DNA from: Sacculina carcini
Taxonomy: Eukaryota; Arthropoda; Thecostraca; Sacculinidae
Length of the DNA stretch: 64,000 nt
Reading direction: 5' to 3'
NCBI GenBank assembly: GCA_916048095.2
Contig: OU696586.1
Location: 7,279,749 to 7,343,748, forward strand
How positions within the stretch are numbered: position 1 is the stretch's first letter; the number at the start of each line of letters is the position of its first letter. The translations under genes and the position numbers were made by a program. The notes beneath the pieces were generated by a model. It saw only the letters and a program-made list of their open reading frames with translations. It did no database searches and was not told the DNA's origin. This document shows, one piece after another, positions 12,363 through 24,420 of the stretch.

Positions 12363-13522
12363 GAAACGTTCGCAACACGTTGTGATGGTCGGTGATTCAG
12401 ATAGTTACGCGCCATTTATGGAGTTCGAAAGTGACTTGAATGCGCAATGTCTTCATCCGTACATTCAAAGGATTCATGTTGAAAATCGCAATAATCACAA
12501 TGAGCGTTTGTAAGTGTATCAACCACAAGATGCTGTTGCTTATAGACAACTTGTTGAGACTCGGCGTAAGATAATGTACGATTTAAAAATGGCTTGACTG
12601 AATGCGGTTGTAATATAGGCAGAAATACGCCGCCATTGTCTTCGTGAGCAAGAGACCCTGCGGTCAGGGGATAAGAATACTGCGGCCGTACCCGCTGCGT
12701 GTCGTAAGAGGCGACTAAAAGCGGACCCTCTGCTTCTTCCCTCCCTGTACTGCTATGTCCGAGGGGGAAGCCATAATTCAGCAGAGTTGGCACCCCCTTG
12801 GATTAATGCCGCTGTCTTCTGTTCTATCCCTCTACCCGAAAAAAGTGAGCAACACTGTCTGCAGTATCTGTTCTGAATCGACCGCGCAAATGTTTTGTCA
12901 TTGCAGGAGTAATAAAATGAATGAAGGCAAGAATTGTAATTATGTCCATATTACAAATTGAAACGATTAAATGATGTTTTATGATAATATTTAAATATCC
13001 TTTCTATAGACATAATTGGCGCCACTGTAGAGTAGGCGTCCGGGCCTAGGTTTCCTCCGCCCTTCCTACACATTACTCCCCTGTATGGAATGCAATGGAA
13101 ATATATACGCTAGGACGTTACTGCTTCACGAGTTGGTTAGAGCCAAATGCCCTGCGCACCTACAATTACATTGAAAAATTGTTTTTAATTGTGAATAATT
13201 AATGATAAATGTTAATAAATACTTGGAAATTGTATATTTGATGAAATGGTGTGTCAACTGGATAAGTGGATGTATATTTGTATTTAATGTGTAGTATTCT
13301 GGCTTGCATTTGGCTCTTTGTTTAAATTGCTCTCATCTTCTTAACTAAACACATATATCTCAACCTGTGTATCTTTTGTACTTGCACTCTGTCAATGTCA
13401 CTATTTGCCTGTGACAATATTACTAATATTATTGTTGATTGTATTGATGCTGTGTTTAACAGCTGATTGTAGTGTACATATAATATAGTATTAGCGTGTC
13501 AAGCTGATGAGTGTTTTGCCTA
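12363..13522. other. No gene; GC-rich block at ~12650-12830
   Basis: A block at about 12650-12830 is clearly richer in G and C than its surroundings and includes GTGTCGTAAGAGGCGACTAA. From memory, similar wording occurs in interspersed repeats of several animals, but I cannot verify the family. The minus-strand frame 12416-12793 crosses it and has no recognisable domain. The remainder is AT-rich. Confidence 0.4.
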
Positions 13523-15053
13523 TTATATTTGCCTTAAAACTTCTGTGTACACTACATTGTTGGTCATGTTTCCTGGAGCATAAACGTGTAAATAACTCTG
13601 ACTGCCAACTCGTGAAGCTGCAACGTTCAGTTGACCATGGTAAAAACAACCCTCTTCCAATTGTAGTTCACATACCTTGAGTGTTTGTCCCTGCAATTTG
13701 TTTATAGACAAGACAAAGGATAAGCGCACTGGAAATTTAATGCGTTTGAACTCGAACGGAGTATTCGATGGGATAAGTGGTATTCGAGGTATGAAAACAC
13801 ACTGTCCTTTTCCTGATCCAGTAATTATTTTGGCCTCAATAACATTTCTGGTGAGGTTTTTCACGACAAGTCTGGTGCCATTGCAAAGCTCAGGTTGTGA
13901 GAGGTTTCTCATGAGCATAACTGGTGAGCGTACCTTCAAAGTAAGTTTGTGAGAAGGAAGTCCAGGAATATCGAGAGAGTTGAGAAATTCTACAGGATAA
14001 TTAACTGCCTCAGACTCGTGCACGACACAATCGATTGATGTGAACGTGAATTCGGCGCCTGGCAAACGTCTCATCAAGTTTTCATTTATTTCGTTGACTG
14101 TCGAGTTTTTGGGCGCCAAAATCGCTCGCTCGCACAGCCAGTTGGTGTCGGTGTAGTTTGCGATCACAGTGGGAAAGACAGTGTTGATGAGTTGATTGAC
14201 CGATGACACAGGTGTACCAAAAGAACCAGTTTGAACACACCCTTCTTCACTCACGCCTAGCTCACCTTCTCCGAGTTGCAACAATGTTTTCGCAAAAGCT
14301 TCAGCCATGTGGTCCCCGTGTAATTGCGCTCTCATATTTGTGGAGAATTGCATGATTTTCACGTGTCTCCAGAGAATCTATGATTTGAGACATGCTGCAA
14401 CCTCGTCAGCTTTCGTTCCTCGAGGAATAACGGGTAATATTTGCCGAAAATCACCGGCCAACACTACTGTGATGCCTCCCATCAACATATTTGAGTCGCG
14501 TATATCCATCAATGTCCTGTTGACTGCCTCGAGAGACTTTTTGTGAGACATTGTCGCTTCGTCCCAGATGATCAGTGCGCATCTTTTGAAGAGCTCCGCC
14601 GTCTCTGAGTTCTTACTGATATTGCATACTGGTTCATCATTTGTGTCGAGATTAATTGGAATTTTGAAAGTCGTGTGGGCGGTGCGACCACCAGGCAACA
14701 ATGTGGCAGCGATTCCCGAACTTGCCACCGCCACAGCAATGTCTCTCCTTTGACGAACTGCAGCCAGCAAAAGATTGATGACAAACGTTTTGCCTGTTCC
14801 CCCAGGCGCATCAATGAAATACAGTCCACCACTTTTGTGGGTGACATCATCAATTATTGCCGTATAGGCAGATCGTTGCTGAGGAAGCAGTCTGGGAACA
14901 TTATCATCAATGAATGATGTCAGTGACGTGATATCGTAGGACGTCTCCCGCAAAACATTAGGATGCAGTGTTGTGTCTGCATCATCGAAACGACATGACT
15001 TAATATCAACAAGTGCAAAATTGTATATATCATCCGCGAAACCTACATGTCAG
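13523..15053 (-). pseudogene. Helitron PIF1-like helicase fragment, one in-frame stop
   Basis: This is the C-terminal helicase half of a Helitron Rep-helicase, the enzyme thought to unwind DNA during rolling-circle transposition. Reading leftward there is a Walker A motif APGGTGKT, Walker B IIWDEAT, a third motif LAGDFRQILPV, then INKLQGQTL and NVAASRVGSQ near the C-terminus, in the order of the PIF1/RecD family. The whole stretch is one frame, interrupted only by a TAG at 14378-14380, in the conserved block that precedes STNMRA. The frame stays open upstream to about 15053, where a stop closes it. The Rep (HUH nuclease) domain is missing, so this is a truncated copy. It might have supplied helicase to the Helitron-like elements further right, but it carries no copy of their CTAG hairpin end. 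Confidence 0.85.
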
Positions 15054-17880
15054 CCGGGGATGAGCAGCTGTACTCTGTATATTCAGAAACGAGAATAAAT
15101 ATAAATATTTAATTATCAAATTCTCAAAAAATGACTAACCACAGATATTAATTTTTCCGTCTTGAATTAGAGTGAAAAAGATATATCCATCTCTACTGTC
15201 ACAATATCAAACTACTAAATTTGATCCATTCTGATGGACAATTAGTGACTAATTGGCGTATACTGGGTTTTCGGCCCAAACTAATTGGTCAATATAAACA
15301 TCTTATAGGTACGTTTTCGCTTATAAGTGGGGAAAATCCTAATATCATTCTCTAAATTACTTTGAATAATCACAAGATGAAAAAAAACTTTTGCATAGTG
15401 TAGTTTCTAAGAAAAGACACTGCTCACATGCATCTGCATATTTTAACCTATCAATATATCAACATCACGTGCTATGATAACTGTACCGTATTATTTTCAT
15501 GTGCAGTAAGACGCGGGAATTTCCATACAGTCCACCAAAACAAAAATGTTTCTAAATTCCAATTTAACTAATCACTTAATTGTAACCCTTAAGCAGCAGT
15601 TGTAATTGATGCGTTTCAACTTGATTGCGCCTTATGAGATATGTTTGTTGGTGCTTAGTGCTTCCATCATGGAGGTGGCATGACCATCTTGTGATGATCT
15701 CATCCTTGAAGTTTGAGTGTGCAATTATGCCCACTTATGTGAACTTTATTTGCTCCGTGCGATGGCAACTGGAAACAATTGTTGTTGACAGATTGTTTGC
15801 TTAGATTTGTCTTGATTGAGCGCTTGAACCTGTGTAGCAGATCTCATCGATATGTGGAGGATCCTACACAACATTCATGTGTTCTGGCGTGTTTTCTTGC
15901 CATGGAGCGTGATCCGTCTCGCCACGTCTGGGAGAACTCAGTGGGAGCGGCTTAAACGCTCAACGCGTAGTCCGCCATATCTTTTCATCTGACCCGCCAA
16001 GTGGCATAAGATTCGCCAAATTGTCAAGCATCAGTTGTGGCACATTGAATTGTGATTAGGTGTTGAATTGTGATTTGTAGGTTAGTGTACTAGATCTTAA
16101 TAACCTGTTAATAACGACATCGCTTAAATTGTAGTTTGGCCCATGACTCGGTGAAGAAATTAGTATGTGGCCTCTTGTCTGAAGTTGACCTGCCACTGGC
16201 GTGCGGTCACGACTGCGCGCACACGGGAGCCGTTATAAAAAGTGTCTCGTGATGATCATGGTGCATGAGTGCGATAGTCACACAATTTATAGCGTTTGCG
16301 TTGCTTTCATTCCAGTTTCATCATTGATTTGAGTGAAAACAATGATGATGAAGTGAATGCGACACATTTCTGAGAGACGAGCTCAAGTGTTTCTCCTCGT
16401 CATGCAGTCCAGCCGTGACTTTTGACGCACATAGCCTGCAACATAGCCGCTCAACTACTAGACTGACTTGCCATGCATTACCCGGTGTCTCACTCTTGAC
16501 TTCTTGCAGTACAAAAACCACATACCAGACATGCATTCTAGACAAAAAAGAGGAAGTGCTTCATCTGTGTAATTGGGTTTGTGAATGATGGCAGCTGACC
16601 CCCGTGTGACGGATTGAGAGGATGAAGGACAATTTCAATTCAATGTGGCCGATTCTTCGATTGTCTTGCGTGCTGTGACCAGGGTCTTTGTTGGCTTATA
16701 TTGGCTGGTCGGGCAGTTCAACATCACTGTGCTGAATTGTGACACATTGTACGTAGATTATTCGGACTGGGTCTTATTTCGTGATGCTGTGTGACGTGCA
16801 GCAATGATGTGCTGCTGTTTGAATTTCAACAGTCACATCATGTGTATTGTTATTGAATGTATTTTATTGAATATCATTGTACTGTTAATGCATACTACCG
16901 CGTGGAGGTCGGTTCCATACAGTTTGATTCGAGGGATGTATTGTATCACCACCATGCAGTATATATACATATTTTGTTTGTTCCATGATCCCACTGCCTC
17001 TCACTCTGAGCCCGCCCATGTACTGTGCTATGTTACAATGTTAATGTATTGTCAATGTTATGATGCCATGTAATTGTTATAATGCCATGTAAGTGTTATG
17101 ATGAAAATGTATTTGTATATAATCGTTTACACTGTATGCGATCATGCGCAGTGTAAATGTATGTCATCGGGCTCATTGTACACATGGCTTGATGTAATGT
17201 TGCAATGGTTTAATTTCGCTGAATGTTATACATGTATAATGTCATTGAATGTTGATGATTGATTATATTTGTCTCTGATGATCAATCAATTGATATAAAT
17301 GTTGATTTCATGTCGTTTGTATGATGTGTGTATAATGCGTTTATGTTATGTTTGTGTAATAATTCATGTGTTAGGCATATGTGTTAAATATAGTTCAGAA
17401 TGTTCATACTGTTTATTGACTTCTCAACCGCAATCTTAACAATGCCTGATAGCTCCACAATTACTAGCGTGTTCGGTAATGTTTGAATAGTCCGTGACAA
17501 GTGCAGTGAGTATCATGACATAAAAACAATTGTGTTCTTGATCGACTGGCTGCTGGTTATATGGAAAGGTTAGTGTTTGATGCTGTTACAACTTCAATCA
17601 TAGTCTGACTAAAACATAACTGTGTTGACCAACTCAAACATAATGTAGGTGCAAGGTGCTGTGGCAGAGCTTCATAGTAAAATAAATATACTCGAAAATG
17701 AAGCATCACACATTTGGGCATTTCTATTAAATTATATTGCCATTCTTTAGTCGTGTTTCATTTTTTCAAATATCGCTCATTCATTTGAAGGGAATATCCC
17801 TATACTACAATTGACTGACAATATATATTTACAAGTATTCTTCCAGTTAAACTGTAATATGTTCTGTATTTGCTACATTA
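15054..17880. other. No gene recognised; possible TATA box
   Basis: Short open frames (16321-16545 minus, 16804-17073 plus) lack any domain. A TATAAAA at 16234-16240 follows a GC-rich stretch and could be a core promoter, perhaps from an old LTR. Around 17050-17110 the phrase TGTTATGATGCCATGTAA recurs imperfectly. The rest is AT-rich. Confidence 0.45.
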
Positions 17881-17897
17881 TTCTTATGAATGCTCTT

Positions 17898-17925
17898 CCG
17901 CACGACGGGCGGGTTTTAATGCTAG
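17898..17925 (+). mobile_element. Helitron-like 3' terminus (hairpin plus CTAG)
   Basis: CCGCACGACGGGCGG can fold with a CCGC/GCGG stem, and is followed 9 bases later by CTAG. A GC hairpin about 10 bases before CTRR is the diagnostic 3' end of Helitrons. It is joined directly to the 5' end of the next element at 17926. Confidence 0.7.
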
Positions 17926-19134
17926 TATATATATAAAAGAGATCCTCTGTCTGTGTGTCTGTCTGTCTGTGTGTTTGTCTGTCCCACCCTCCTTGGTCCA
18001 TTTTCTGCAAGCTGCCATTCGGTAACCATTTGATCTACACGCTAACAATTTATACCATCACGTTGGAAATTTTCGTGTGTACACTTTTGGGTAATTTTTA
18101 AATTTTAAACTTAAAACAAAAAAAAGTTATAGCGGTGAAAAAACAAAATGAACCCTGAAATATGCGAACTTTTTGGTCATTGTTCCGCCATCTATTTCTC
18201 ATAAACCAGCAATGGTACAGCTATACGAATTATACCACTGTGTAGAAAATTTTCTGGTCTACATGTTAGGCTATAATTCAAAGTCTAAAATTAAATATAA
18301 AATATGTAAAAATGACAAAATTACAATCTACATTCATAATTTCATTTTAACTTAAGGCCACCGATTTTATTTACTTTTTTCTCTATTTCTCAACAAATAA
18401 ATATCACACATCTAAATAAATTATACCATCATGCTGAAAATTTTGTTTTCTACAACACGGTATAATTTTTAATTTTCCAAAGTGTATTAAAAAAGTTACG
18501 GCGGTGTGAAGTGTAAATGACAAAGTCAAAAAGGCAAAATTAACACACAAAAACGTGAATATTTGGGTCAATATTCCGCTATCTATTCCTCATAAACCAG
18601 CAATGGTACAGCTATAAAAACTATACTATTGTGTAGAAAATTTTGTGTTCTACAAGAAAAGATATAATATATACCCACAAATGATAAAAAAACGTGTAAA
18701 ATTGGCAAAATTCTCAAATACATCCAAAATTGCACTTGAACACTGGGCGACTAAAATTAATTCATTTTTCTACTATTTCTCAGTAACTATTTGTTATACA
18801 TAAAAATAAATGATACTATCGTGCTAGTAATCTTGTTTTCTACAGTATGGTATAATTTTTAATTTTCCAAAGTATATCTGAAGGCAGTTACGGCGGTGTA
18901 ATTTCAAAAGGACATATTGCCAATTTGACAGCTATTATGCGCACTTGCGATTACACAGGAATATACTACTGTGTAGATAATTTTGTGTTCTACAAGATAA
19001 GCTATAATTTATACCCACAAATGATACAAAAAACGTGTAAAATTGGCAAAATTCTTAAATACATCCAAAATTACACTTGAACACCGGGTGACTAAAATTA
19101 ATTCATTTTTCTACTATTTCTCAGTAACTCTTTG
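17926..19134 (+). mobile_element. Helitron-like 5' part, array I
   Basis: It begins TATATATATAAAAGAG, then a (TCTG)n-like stretch and a run of tandem units marked by the phrase TTACGGCGGTGT (about 18500 and 18892, 392 bp apart). The same order of units appears at 39728, 42942 and 60573. It has no gene; the frame at 18173-18355 is a by-product of the repeat. The array stops where LTR element A begins. Confidence 0.7.
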
Positions 19135-19340
19135 TGTGGCAGCGTGGCTGCGTTTGTTTGGCGCATGATCGTTGAGTACAGTGTATGTATGTGTGTATGT
19201 GTGTGTGCGGGTGTTGTGTGGTCAAGGTCGTATAAAGGTCACGGTGTGTGCGTGTGCGTACGCTGCTTGGTCATTAGTTAGTACGCTGGACTTATGTGGT
19301 TGAGTGAGTGAGTCTGTGCGTAACCGTGTTTGTGATCAGG
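19135..19340 (+). repeat. 5' LTR of element A
   Basis: About 205 bp match 23223-23430 with a 2-bp GT length difference and very few substitutions. Similarity fades after about 19340, although the phrase TTACAA-CTATTTCGG occurs both at about 19395 and 23690. The 5' copy may therefore have lost about 250 bp internally. Confidence 0.7.
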
Positions 19341-19424
19341 TGTGTCCGCCTGGGAGTGCATTGGCGTATTGTTATATTTTTTCTTCTGCCGTTGTTACAA
19401 CCTATTTCGGCTCTATTTTTTGTC

Positions 19425-20204
19425 ATGCAAGCTGCCGTTGGCCCCAAGTCCGAGGCGATGAGCGTTGCGGCTGCCGGCAGCCCACTGGCGAACCAATCGG
19501 CATTTGACGCACGTCTAGTACCAGAATTTAACGGCGATGGTGACGTGGTTGAGTGGCTGACACGTGCCGAGATTTTGTGTCAGATGCGAGGAGTGTCTAC
19601 TGTTGCCGTGTTGCCGCTGCGGCTCACAGGGGGGGCTTTTGCAGTCTGGTCTGAGATGCCAGCCGATTGCCGCGGCAGCCTGGACGCAGTCAAGTCGCGT
19701 CTGTATGCTGCTTTTGCGCTAGACAGATTTGCGGCATACGACGCTTTTTCCGGGCGACGCTTACGCACTGGCGAATCAGTGGATGTTTTTCTGGCAGAGC
19801 TGCGTCGCCTGTCCACACTGTTTGGTGGGGTGCCAGAAGGCATGCTGACTTGCGCTTTTGTGTCCGGCCTTCCCGATAGCGTTCGCCAAACTATTCGAGC
19901 TGGATCCAGAGCCGAAGACCTGGCTCTGGCGGGCGTAGTCTGTCGTGCTCGCGCCGTTCTCAGCGACGAGCGCATGAACGCCGCTGCTGCAGTCGCTACT
20001 CCTGCCTTAGCACGTCCGTGTGGTCGGCCTGCACATGCGCCGGTGCAGACAACAGGGGCTTTGCAGGACCGTCCGCGTGCTGGTGCTTCCCGGCCTCGAC
20101 GTCGCTGCTGGACTTGCGGTAGTACAAGACACATGACATATGCTTGTCCGGTTAACGGCAGCGAAGGGGCCGCGTCAGCACCTGCATCCTCTCCGCGACA
20201 TTGA
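19425..20204 (+). CDS. Gag-like protein of element A
   Basis: The capsid/nucleocapsid precursor of an LTR retrotransposon would package the element RNA in cytoplasmic particles. The frame is open from 19308, but I prefer the ATG at 19425, which begins MQAAVG; the upstream part would overlap LTR-derived sequence. The middle contains a gag-like helical region (for example EWLTRAEILCQMRG and the FVSGLPDSVRQTIRAG block). A zinc knuckle CWTCGSTRHMTYAC (CX2CX4HX4C) lies about 20 residues from the end. The stop TGA (20202-20204) overlaps the pol frame, which lies -1. The slippery heptamer seen in B and D is replaced here by GGTTAAC, which puts a TAA in the -1 frame, so the link to pol looks broken. 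Confidence 0.8.
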   Translation: MQAAVGPKSEAMSVAAAGSPLANQSAFDARLVPEFNGDGDVVEWLTRAEILCQMRGVSTVAVLPLRLTGGAFAVWSEMPADCRGSLDAVKSRLYAAFALDRFAAYDAFSGRRLRTGESVDVFLAELRRLSTLFGGVPEGMLTCAFVSGLPDSVRQTIRAGSRAEDLALAGVVCRARAVLSDERMNAAAAVATPALARPCGRPAHAPVQTTGALQDRPRAGASRPRRRCWTCGSTRHMTYACPVNGSEGAASAPASSPRH

Positions 20205-23158
20205 ACGGTGCTTTGCCGATTGTGCAGTTAATCGTCAATGGGCGGCAGTGTCGTGTTCTGGTGGACACTGGCTGCACTGATAACATCGTACACGCTGCTT
20301 GCTGCGTCAGCTGGGAGAAACGGCCGGTGTCACTGGCCACTCTGGGAGAAACGCGGTTCTGTTGTGAAGGTGTAGGGCGAATACGGGTAATGTCGCCACA
20401 GGGACAGACGGTGGACTTGTCAGTTTTGGTGGTGTCACGTCCTCCTCTGGGCGTTGACGTGATTCTGGGCATGCCGGGCATTCAAGCGTTGGGCGGAATT
20501 GCGGTGCGATCCCTATCCGAGGTGCGGTTTTGTGGAGCTGCAGAGCGAGCGCCCAGTGACATTAGTGTGGACGCTCCTGATTATCAGGCCGTTTCTGACC
20601 CAAAATTGCGTCGGTGGCATGTGAAGTGGAAATGGGCACGCGCAGATGGGCCTGGTTGTCTGCAGAACCGCACTGTGCAATACCACGTGCCCAAGTCTGC
20701 GCGGTCAGAGTACGATGCTGAATTATCATCCTGGATACAGAAGGGCTGGTTGGTGCCGCATGATACAGCCCGACATGGGGAGGCGCGTTGTCTGGTGCCA
20801 TTGATGGTTGCTCGACAGAGGGGCCGTGATCGAGTACGCCCTGTAATGGACTTTCGCGAGCTCAATGGTCATGTAAGCACGCACACCGCCGACTCAGAGG
20901 TTTGTGCCAAACAGCTGCGTAAGTGGCGCCGTCACGGTGCCAATACAGCTGTTGTAGACCTGCGCCGGGCATACCTGCAACTGCACGTTGACCCCAAGTT
21001 GTGGGCTTACCAGACGGTGGTGGTGCGTGGACGCCGGTACTGCCTGACACGACTGGGTCTAGGACTGTGTGTGGCGCCCGCCATAATGCAGGCCGTGGTG
21101 CGCGCTGTACTGGCGCAAAATCCTACCATGGAGAAGGCCGTACTTCCCTTCGTAGACAATTTGCTCGTAAATGAAGACCTTGTGTCAGCTGAGCAGGTGA
21201 TAGCACACTTTCAGGCATTCGGGCTTGAGTCCAAGCAGCCCGAGCGGGTGTCCACTGAATCTGGGGCTCGAATGCTCGGCCTGCGTGTGCGCTACGTGGA
21301 CCACGAACTGGCATGGCGTCGGGACCAGCCGGCTGACGCGCCGCCCGCACAGCTCACACGCAGGTCGCTGTTCGCGTGGTGTGGACGTGCAGTGGCGCAT
21401 GTGCCTGTGTGTGGCTGGCTGCGCCCCGCAACCGCTTGGCTCAAGCGGCGTGTCAACGCACTCACATCGGGCTGGAACGACGTCACAGAAGACCCCAAGC
21501 TGCGGCATCAGCTTTCGCAAGTAGTTGAGCGTGTGGCGCGCAGTGATCCGGCTCGAGGCCCCTGGTCGGTTAGTGGTGACCACGCTATCGTGTGGTGCGA
21601 CGCCAGCTCTCTGGCCTCCGGTGTAGCCGTGGAGGTGCCTGGCCGCGGTGTAATAGAAGATGCTAGCTGGCTGCGCAAGGAAACTGACTGCGGCCATATA
21701 AACATGGCGGAACTGGACGCCGCCATTCGCGGGCTCAACCTCGCCATTTCGTGGCAGATGCGCCGCATTGACTTGCGTACGGACTCGGCCACTGTGCATC
21801 GCTGGTTGAGTGACGCGGTGAGCGGCCGTGCGAGGCTGCGCACCAAGGCAAGTAACGAGATGTTGATCCGTCGGCGTGTAGATGTGGTCCGTCAGCTGGT
21901 GAATGAGTTTGATCTTCAGTTGGATGTAACTTTGGTGCGCAACGCTGCAAACAAAGCCGACGCACTGACCAGAGTGCCGCGTGAGTGAGTGACTGAGGCC
22001 ACAACCGAACCGGAACATCGTGTGGTTGCGGTGGCTACTAGCTGGTCCAGGCAGCAGTTAGATGACGTGCACAGCCAAGCCGGTCATCCAGGAGTACGGC
22101 GTATGCTCCATTTTGCCAAGCGTGAGATTTCTCCGCGCGTTACTCGGGCTGAGGTTCAGGCAGTAGGCGGCAGTTGTGATGTGTGCCGATCAATGGATCC
22201 CGCACCAACAAAGTGGCGGCACGGTGAACTTAGCGTGTCAGAAACCGGGTTCCGTCTTGCGATCGACATTACGCACTACGGGCGACACGATTTTTTGTCG
22301 GTGGTTGATTGCGGTCCGTCGCGCTTCTGTGTGTGGCGCCCGCTCCGCAGACCGGATGCCGCGGCCACTGTTGAGCAGTTGCAGCCGGTGTTTTTTTAGC
22401 GTGGTGGGTGTGCTGAACTGTTATGTGACAACGACACTGTCTTCCGCAGTCGACATTTTGCCGCTTTCGCAGCCAGCCGGGGCGTCACCCTAGGGTTTCG
22501 CGCTGCTCATGCGCCGAACGGCAATGCCATCGTGGAGCGGAACCACCGAACCATGAAAGTGCTGGCGGCTAGGAAGCAGTGCTCTATTGCCGAGGCTGTA
22601 CATTTATACAACATTACACCCCGCGAGTCGGCACTCGCGCCTGCTGCTGGCGTCTATACCTATCCGGTACGTGATTGCGTGCGTGTGGCTCAAGCAACAT
22701 CAGAGAGCAAGCTTCCAAGTGAAACACAGCAGGCCATTCATGATCCGCAGAGAAGCGCTGTACCACCGTATCTCGCCGGCGATAAAGTGTGGGTGCGGCA
22801 GCGTGGCACACGTTGCACTGACCTGTCGCGTGCTGGCGACGTCACCAGTATTGTTTCCGACCAAGTGGTCAATGTGGACGGTGTACCCCGCCACGTGCGT
22901 GACTTGCGGCCACGATACAATGCCGGCGAGCGCGACGACCCTGATCTTAATCGCGATAGAGTCGAAGACGAGGACGTAGCCCTGCTGGTGTCTCCGTGCC
23001 CACCTGTTGATGTGGCCGAAGCGTCGACGGGCTTGGACGACATTGATGGACCGCCTGTACAAGCTCCTGATGGCGAGTTTGGCCTGCCTTGTGTTCGTCG
23101 CAGTGAGCGTGCTCGCCGCCCGCCGGGGCGATATCGCGACTGCTTCATGTGTAAGTGA
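20156..23158 (+). pseudogene. Pol of element A (PR-RT-RH-INT), two in-frame stops
   Basis: One frame runs the whole length, broken by TGA at 21986-21988 and TAG at 22397-22399. Domain order: aspartic protease LVDTGCTDN (about residue 22 from 20201), RT with VRPVMDFRELN, VVDLRRAYLQ and GLGLCVAPAIMQ, RNase H with WCDASSLASG, MAELDAAIRGLN and RTDSATVHRWL, then NKADALTRVP. After the first stop comes integrase: a zinc finger HSQAGH with CDVC, catalytic D in AIDITHYG, D in LLCDNDTVF and E in AIVERNHR. The RT active site reads FVDN where B and D have YIDD, so a metal-binding Asp is replaced by Asn. The protein is probably inactive. It is closest to B, C and D in this window. Confidence 0.85.
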
Positions 23159-23222
23159 ATGTGTATTATGTAAGCTAGTTGTGCCTTATGGAGGTATGTG
23201 TGATACGTATATCATGGGGAGG

Positions 23223-23430
23223 TGTGGCAGCGTGGCTGCGTTTGTTTGGCGCATGATCGTTGAGTACAGTGTATGTATGTGTGTATGTGTGTGTGTGCGG
23301 GTGTTGTGTGGTCAAGGTCGTATAAAGGTCACGGTGTGTGCGTGTGCGTACGCTGCTTGGTCATTAGTTAGTACGCTGGACTTATGTGGTTGAGTGAGTG
23401 AGTCTGTGCGTAACCGTGGTTGTGATCATG
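23223..23430 (+). repeat. 3' LTR of element A
   Basis: It starts TGTGGCAGCG right after a purine-rich GGGGAGG tract and matches the left LTR for about 205 bp. It may extend to about 23690, where TTACAAGCTATTTCGG resembles the sequence just before gag. It has a (GT)n run and the block TCGTATAAAGG, a possible TATA-like core promoter. Confidence 0.7.
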
Positions 23431-24420
23431 TGCATGTATTGCAGCGAGGAGTGTGCAAGATTGCAAGTGTCGAGTGTCAGGTGTCGTTGTGGCGTTGGTT
23501 TGCTCTGCATGTATATGTGAGTGTGTATGCGGTTATGCAATGGTGTCCTAGTATTGTCCTCTGAGTTCGTGGAGGGAGTCGTGTTCGGGCGTGCTCGCTG
23601 TGCGGTGTTGTCTTGTAGGCGCGCATGGGACGTCGCTGTCCCACGCGCGCCTGTCTTTTAATATATCTTTTTCAGTTTTGTTTTGTCAAGTTACAAGCTA
23701 TTTCGGCCTTTTCAGTGATTTGTTTTTTGTGGTTTTTATGGATAGGCGGTTTGATTTTGCTTCGGAATAGTGTAGTTTAGTGTAGATTGTTGTAGTTGCT
23801 TCGGGATAGAGTCATGGAATTGATGAATTGACAGTGACTTCAGCAGCGGCGGTGGTACTGACCCCTGGGGCATCAGTGGCAACTTGGAAGATATAGGTGG
23901 TGTTCGGCGGCGTGGCAAGAGGGTGTGCAGGGGGACGACAGTGGAGCATGGTGCCGGCAAGCAGGCAGCCGGGGAGCTGAGCCGAGGTTGCTCGTCGTCC
24001 CGCCTGCCTTGGTGCTGGCTACGTCGCAGAACAGTCGGGGGAAGCTGCTGGTGCTCAAGGAGGCAAGGAGCTGCTGAAGCGGCAGGAGGCGTCGTGACCC
24101 GGAAGGCAAGACGGCATTTGTGGAAGGTGGATTACGGCCGGCTGCGACAGGGTGCTGAAGAGCTCAGGTGAAGGCGGCAGCACGGTGAGTGCTGGGGCCA
24201 AGGTGTTGTGCCCTGTCGCGGCGGCCGGTGATAGAGAAGACGGCAGGTTGCGGCGGAGCACTGAAGAGCACGGGCGAGGCGGGAGCGCGGGGGACGCTGG
24301 AGCCTGACGTGTTGTGCTTCGCCGTAGCCAGGTGCGTGTTTCTGGTGGAGCCGTCGAGCTGGATGGTTCATTGATCTGATTGATGTTCATCAACTGATTC
24401 ATTGTTTCATCTTTTCAAGA
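23431..24420. other. GC-rich stretch, no recognised gene
   Basis: From about 23840 to 24360 the sequence is G-rich and open in more than one frame on both strands (for example 23884-24171 plus and 24055-24402 minus). These frames have biased, low-complexity composition and no motif. The first 250 bp may be the rest of the LTR of element A. Confidence 0.4.

Larger units (their letters stand above)
19135..23430 (+). mobile_element. LTR element A, Ty3/gypsy-like
   Basis: The element has direct repeats at 19135-19340 and 23223-23430, gag, then pol with protease, RT, RNase H and integrase. A purine tract GGGGAGG sits directly before the right LTR, which starts TGTGGCAG like the left one. I could not find a target duplication or a clear primer-binding site, and the sequence right of 23430 does not resume the array seen left of 19135. 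Its GC-rich coding sequence differs strongly from the AT-rich host DNA. Confidence 0.85.

Noticed and set aside
19580..20134. 184-residue minus-strand frame opposite gag of element A
   Set aside because: It is a shadow of GC-rich gag coding sequence, with no domain and low-complexity Arg/Ala content.
21185..22018. 277-residue minus-strand frame opposite pol of element A
   Set aside because: The plus strand has clear RT and RNase H motifs; the minus frame has none.
24055..24402. Pro/Ser-rich minus-strand frame in the GC-rich stretch
   Set aside because: Frames are open on both strands because the DNA is G-rich; no motif or conserved partner supports a gene.
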